Origin: Sulfurimonas sp.
Lineage (GTDB): Bacteria > Campylobacterota > Campylobacteria > Campylobacterales > Sulfurimonadaceae
Length of the DNA: 14,621 nt
Direction of reading: 5' to 3'
Assembly: GCA_027063215.1 (NCBI GenBank)
Contig: JAMOSE010000060.1
Span: forward strand, 1-14,621
The notes below the pieces were generated by a model that saw only the letters and a list, made by a program, of their open reading frames with translations, was not told where the DNA came from and ran no database searches. Position numbers and translations under genes: made by a program. Of this stretch, positions 12,787-14,621 are shown piece after piece (position 1 is the first letter of the stretch; every line of letters begins with the position of its first letter).

Positions 12787-14621
12787 AATAGTTATGTAGT
12801 AGGATTTCCAAGAATTGGAGAACAAAGAGAGCTTAAGTTCGCACTGGAGAATTACTGGAGTGGTAAAAGTGATTTTAGTGAAGTACAAAATATTGCAATT
12901 ATGTTAAAAAAGAGACACTGGAGTTATCAAAAAGATGCAGGTATAGAGTATATTAGTTCAAATGACTTCTCTTTATATGATAATATGCTTGATACTTCTG
13001 TATTGTTTGGTGTTATACCTGAGCGTTTTGCAGGGCTTAGTGATGAAGAACTCTACTTTGCGATGGCAAGAGGCAACAAAGAAGCAACTGCTTGTGAAAT
13101 GACAAAATGGTTTAATACAAACTACCACTATATTGTTCCGGAACTTTCTAAAAACACACCATTTAAACTCAATGCAGATAAACTTATCAATGAATATAAA
13201 GAGGCAAAAGCAGCAGGCGTTAAGACAAAGATAAATCTGATTGGACCAATCACCTATCTTGGTCTTTCAAAGAGAAGTGATGGTGGTGATGTGTATGCGT
13301 TTTATGCCAAACTCCTCCCACTCTATGAAGAACTTTTAACAGAGATAGCAAAACTTGATGATAAAATCATTGTGCAGATAGATGAACCTATCTTTGTAAA
13401 AGATTTAGATGTCAAAGTGCTCTCACTTATAAAGCCAACATATGATAAATTGGCACTCATATCAAATAATATTAAAATTGCAGTTGTAAGCTATTTTGAG
13501 CACTCTTGTGAAGCTACTCAAATCCTTGTAAATACGCCTATATGGGCGATTGGGCTTGATTTTTTATATGGCGAGGAAAACTATAAATCATTAGATATTA
13601 TCGCAAATTCAAATAAAAAACTTATTGCCGGTGTTATTGATGGAAGAAATATTTACAAAACTGATATAGAAGCAACTCTTACAAAACTCAACAACATCGC
13701 ACAGAGTGTTGCAAAAGAAAATATTCTCGTAAGTTCATCATCCTCACTACTGCATGTTCCATTTACGCTCAAGTATGAAGAAAAAATGGAGAGTGAAGTA
13801 AAAAACTGGCTGGCATACGGAGTTGAAAAACTAGATGAAATTGCCCTTGTTTCTAAAATATTTACTAATGGAGAATCATCTCTTAATGATGCAAAAAAAA
13901 AGTATTTGAGTGCAAATAAAGAAGCAAATATCTCACGCAAAACTTCAAAGCGTATTCATGATAAAAAAGTGCAACAACGTACTACTGCAATTGCAAAATT
14001 TGAGAGAGAAGGTGCATATGAAGAGCGCATCAAAATTCAAAAAGAGCTTTTAGGTTATAAAGAGTTAGCAACTACAACGATTGGTTCGTTTCCACAAACT
14101 CCAGAGATACGCCATACAAGACGCGAGTTTAAAAATGGCAATATCACACAAGAAGCTTATACACAAGAGATGAAAAAGTACATTGATGATTGTGTAGCGT
14201 TTCAAGAAGAGTGCGGACTTGAGATCTTAGTACACGGTGAACCTGAGAGAAACGATATGGTTGAGTATTTTGGAGAACAACTTCAAGGGTATGGATTCAG
14301 CCAAAACGGTTGGGTTCAAAGCTATGGAAGCCGTTGTGTAAAACCTCCGTTTATTTATGGTGATATCAGTCGTCCAAAGCCAATGACAGTTGAGTGGATC
14401 ACTTATGCACAGAGCAAAACAAACAAGATTATGAAAGGGATGCTCACAGGTCCGGTGACAATTCTCAACTGGTCATTTGTCCGTGATGATATAGACAGAA
14501 GTGAAGTAAGCAAACAGATAGCACTTGGAATTTGTGATGAAGTCAATGACTTGCAAAACGCAGGTATTAAGATCATTCAGGTAGATGAGGCTGCTTTTAA
14601 AGAAGGCTATCCGCTTAGAGA
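12778..14621 (+). CDS. metE: cobalamin-independent methionine synthase, truncated by the window end
   Basis: MetE transfers a methyl group from 5-methyltetrahydropteroyl-(tri)glutamate to homocysteine, giving methionine without B12. The open frame gives 614 residues of a protein usually near 755. The N-terminal barrel begins with GFPRIGEQRELKFALENYW (residues 9-27). The second, catalytic barrel begins at TTIGSFPQT (about 433-441). The substrate-site motif GEPERNDMVEYFGE is at 487-500. The catalytic aspartate is D603 in IQVDEAAFKEG, where many MetE have VDEPAL. The zinc ligands (His, Cys, Glu, Cys) normally come after this point and fall outside the window, so their absence is not a defect. 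ATG at 12778 has AAAAGGA 7 nt upstream. FolD, upstream in the window, acts in the same folate one-carbon pool. The leader is unusually structured. Confidence 0.96.
   Translation, partial: MSKNSYVVGFPRIGEQRELKFALENYWSGKSDFSEVQNIAIMLKKRHWSYQKDAGIEYISSNDFSLYDNMLDTSVLFGVIPERFAGLSDEELYFAMARGNKEATACEMTKWFNTNYHYIVPELSKNTPFKLNADKLINEYKEAKAAGVKTKINLIGPITYLGLSKRSDGGDVYAFYAKLLPLYEELLTEIAKLDDKIIVQIDEPIFVKDLDVKVLSLIKPTYDKLALISNNIKIAVVSYFEHSCEATQILVNTPIWAIGLDFLYGEENYKSLDIIANSNKKLIAGVIDGRNIYKTDIEATLTKLNNIAQSVAKENILVSSSSSLLHVPFTLKYEEKMESEVKNWLAYGVEKLDEIALVSKIFTNGESSLNDAKKKYLSANKEANISRKTSKRIHDKKVQQRTTAIAKFEREGAYEERIKIQKELLGYKELATTTIGSFPQTPEIRHTRREFKNGNITQEAYTQEMKKYIDDCVAFQEECGLEILVHGEPERNDMVEYFGEQLQGYGFSQNGWVQSYGSRCVKPPFIYGDISRPKPMTVEWITYAQSKTNKIMKGMLTGPVTILNWSFVRDDIDRSEVSKQIALGICDEVNDLQNAGIKIIQVDEAAFKEGYPLR

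Noticed and set aside
13653..13940. 95-codon open frame on the minus strand.
   Set aside because: It lies entirely within metE, which has clear family motifs on the plus strand. No supporting signals or protein-like features were seen.
12778..14621. MetE lacking zinc ligands, suggesting a degenerate enzyme.
   Set aside because: The ligands normally lie beyond residue 614, past the window edge, so this is truncation by the window and not loss.

Overview
The window is a compact, AT-rich piece of bacterial chromosome. It most likely comes from a free-living Campylobacterota (epsilonproteobacterium) of the Sulfurimonas/Sulfurovum type. Two things point there. FolD carries the epsilon-type nucleotide-site sequence GASNIVGKP. 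The gene order folD-lepB-M50 membrane peptidase-rpiB-small coiled-coil protein-apt-(...)-pepA is also the one I recall from Helicobacter pylori. No rRNA, tRNA, insertion sequence, CRISPR array or phage gene is visible.

Layout. (1) Positions 1-4754, plus strand: the end of a tripartite RND efflux operon, with the C-terminus of the periplasmic adaptor, a complete HAE1-type inner-membrane pump and a TolC-like outer-membrane channel, packed with 3-nt and 0-nt gaps. (2) Positions 4756-6022, minus strand: a small c-type cytochrome and a CitE/HpcH-like CoA-ester lyase that overlap, running toward the efflux operon and ending 1 nt from it. (3) Positions 6083-12367, plus strand: an eight-gene run, folD, lepB, M50 peptidase, rpiB, a membrane-anchored coiled-coil protein, apt, trpB and pepA. 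Its genes overlap or are separated by at most 13 nt, and a good -10 box precedes folD. It mixes one-carbon, pentose, purine and tryptophan metabolism with protein export and turnover, as a housekeeping operon would. (4) Positions 12368-12777: a 410-nt interval dense in inverted repeats, starting with an extended -10 promoter and a doubtful 66-codon ORF. (5) Position 12778 to the right edge: metE, cobalamin-independent methionine synthase, cut off before its zinc-binding C-terminus.

The most interesting part is the pepA-metE interval. A long imperfect hairpin hides the Shine-Dalgarno sequence and start codon of the small ORF. Just upstream of metE, consecutive hairpins contain G.U pairs that favour plus-strand RNA. 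The 3' arm of the last hairpin can instead pair perfectly over 9 bp with the metE start codon. This is the layout expected of a translational switch. I recognise no known riboswitch class there, and in particular no B12 box, so it is a candidate new metE leader. It remains an inference from complementarity seen by eye.
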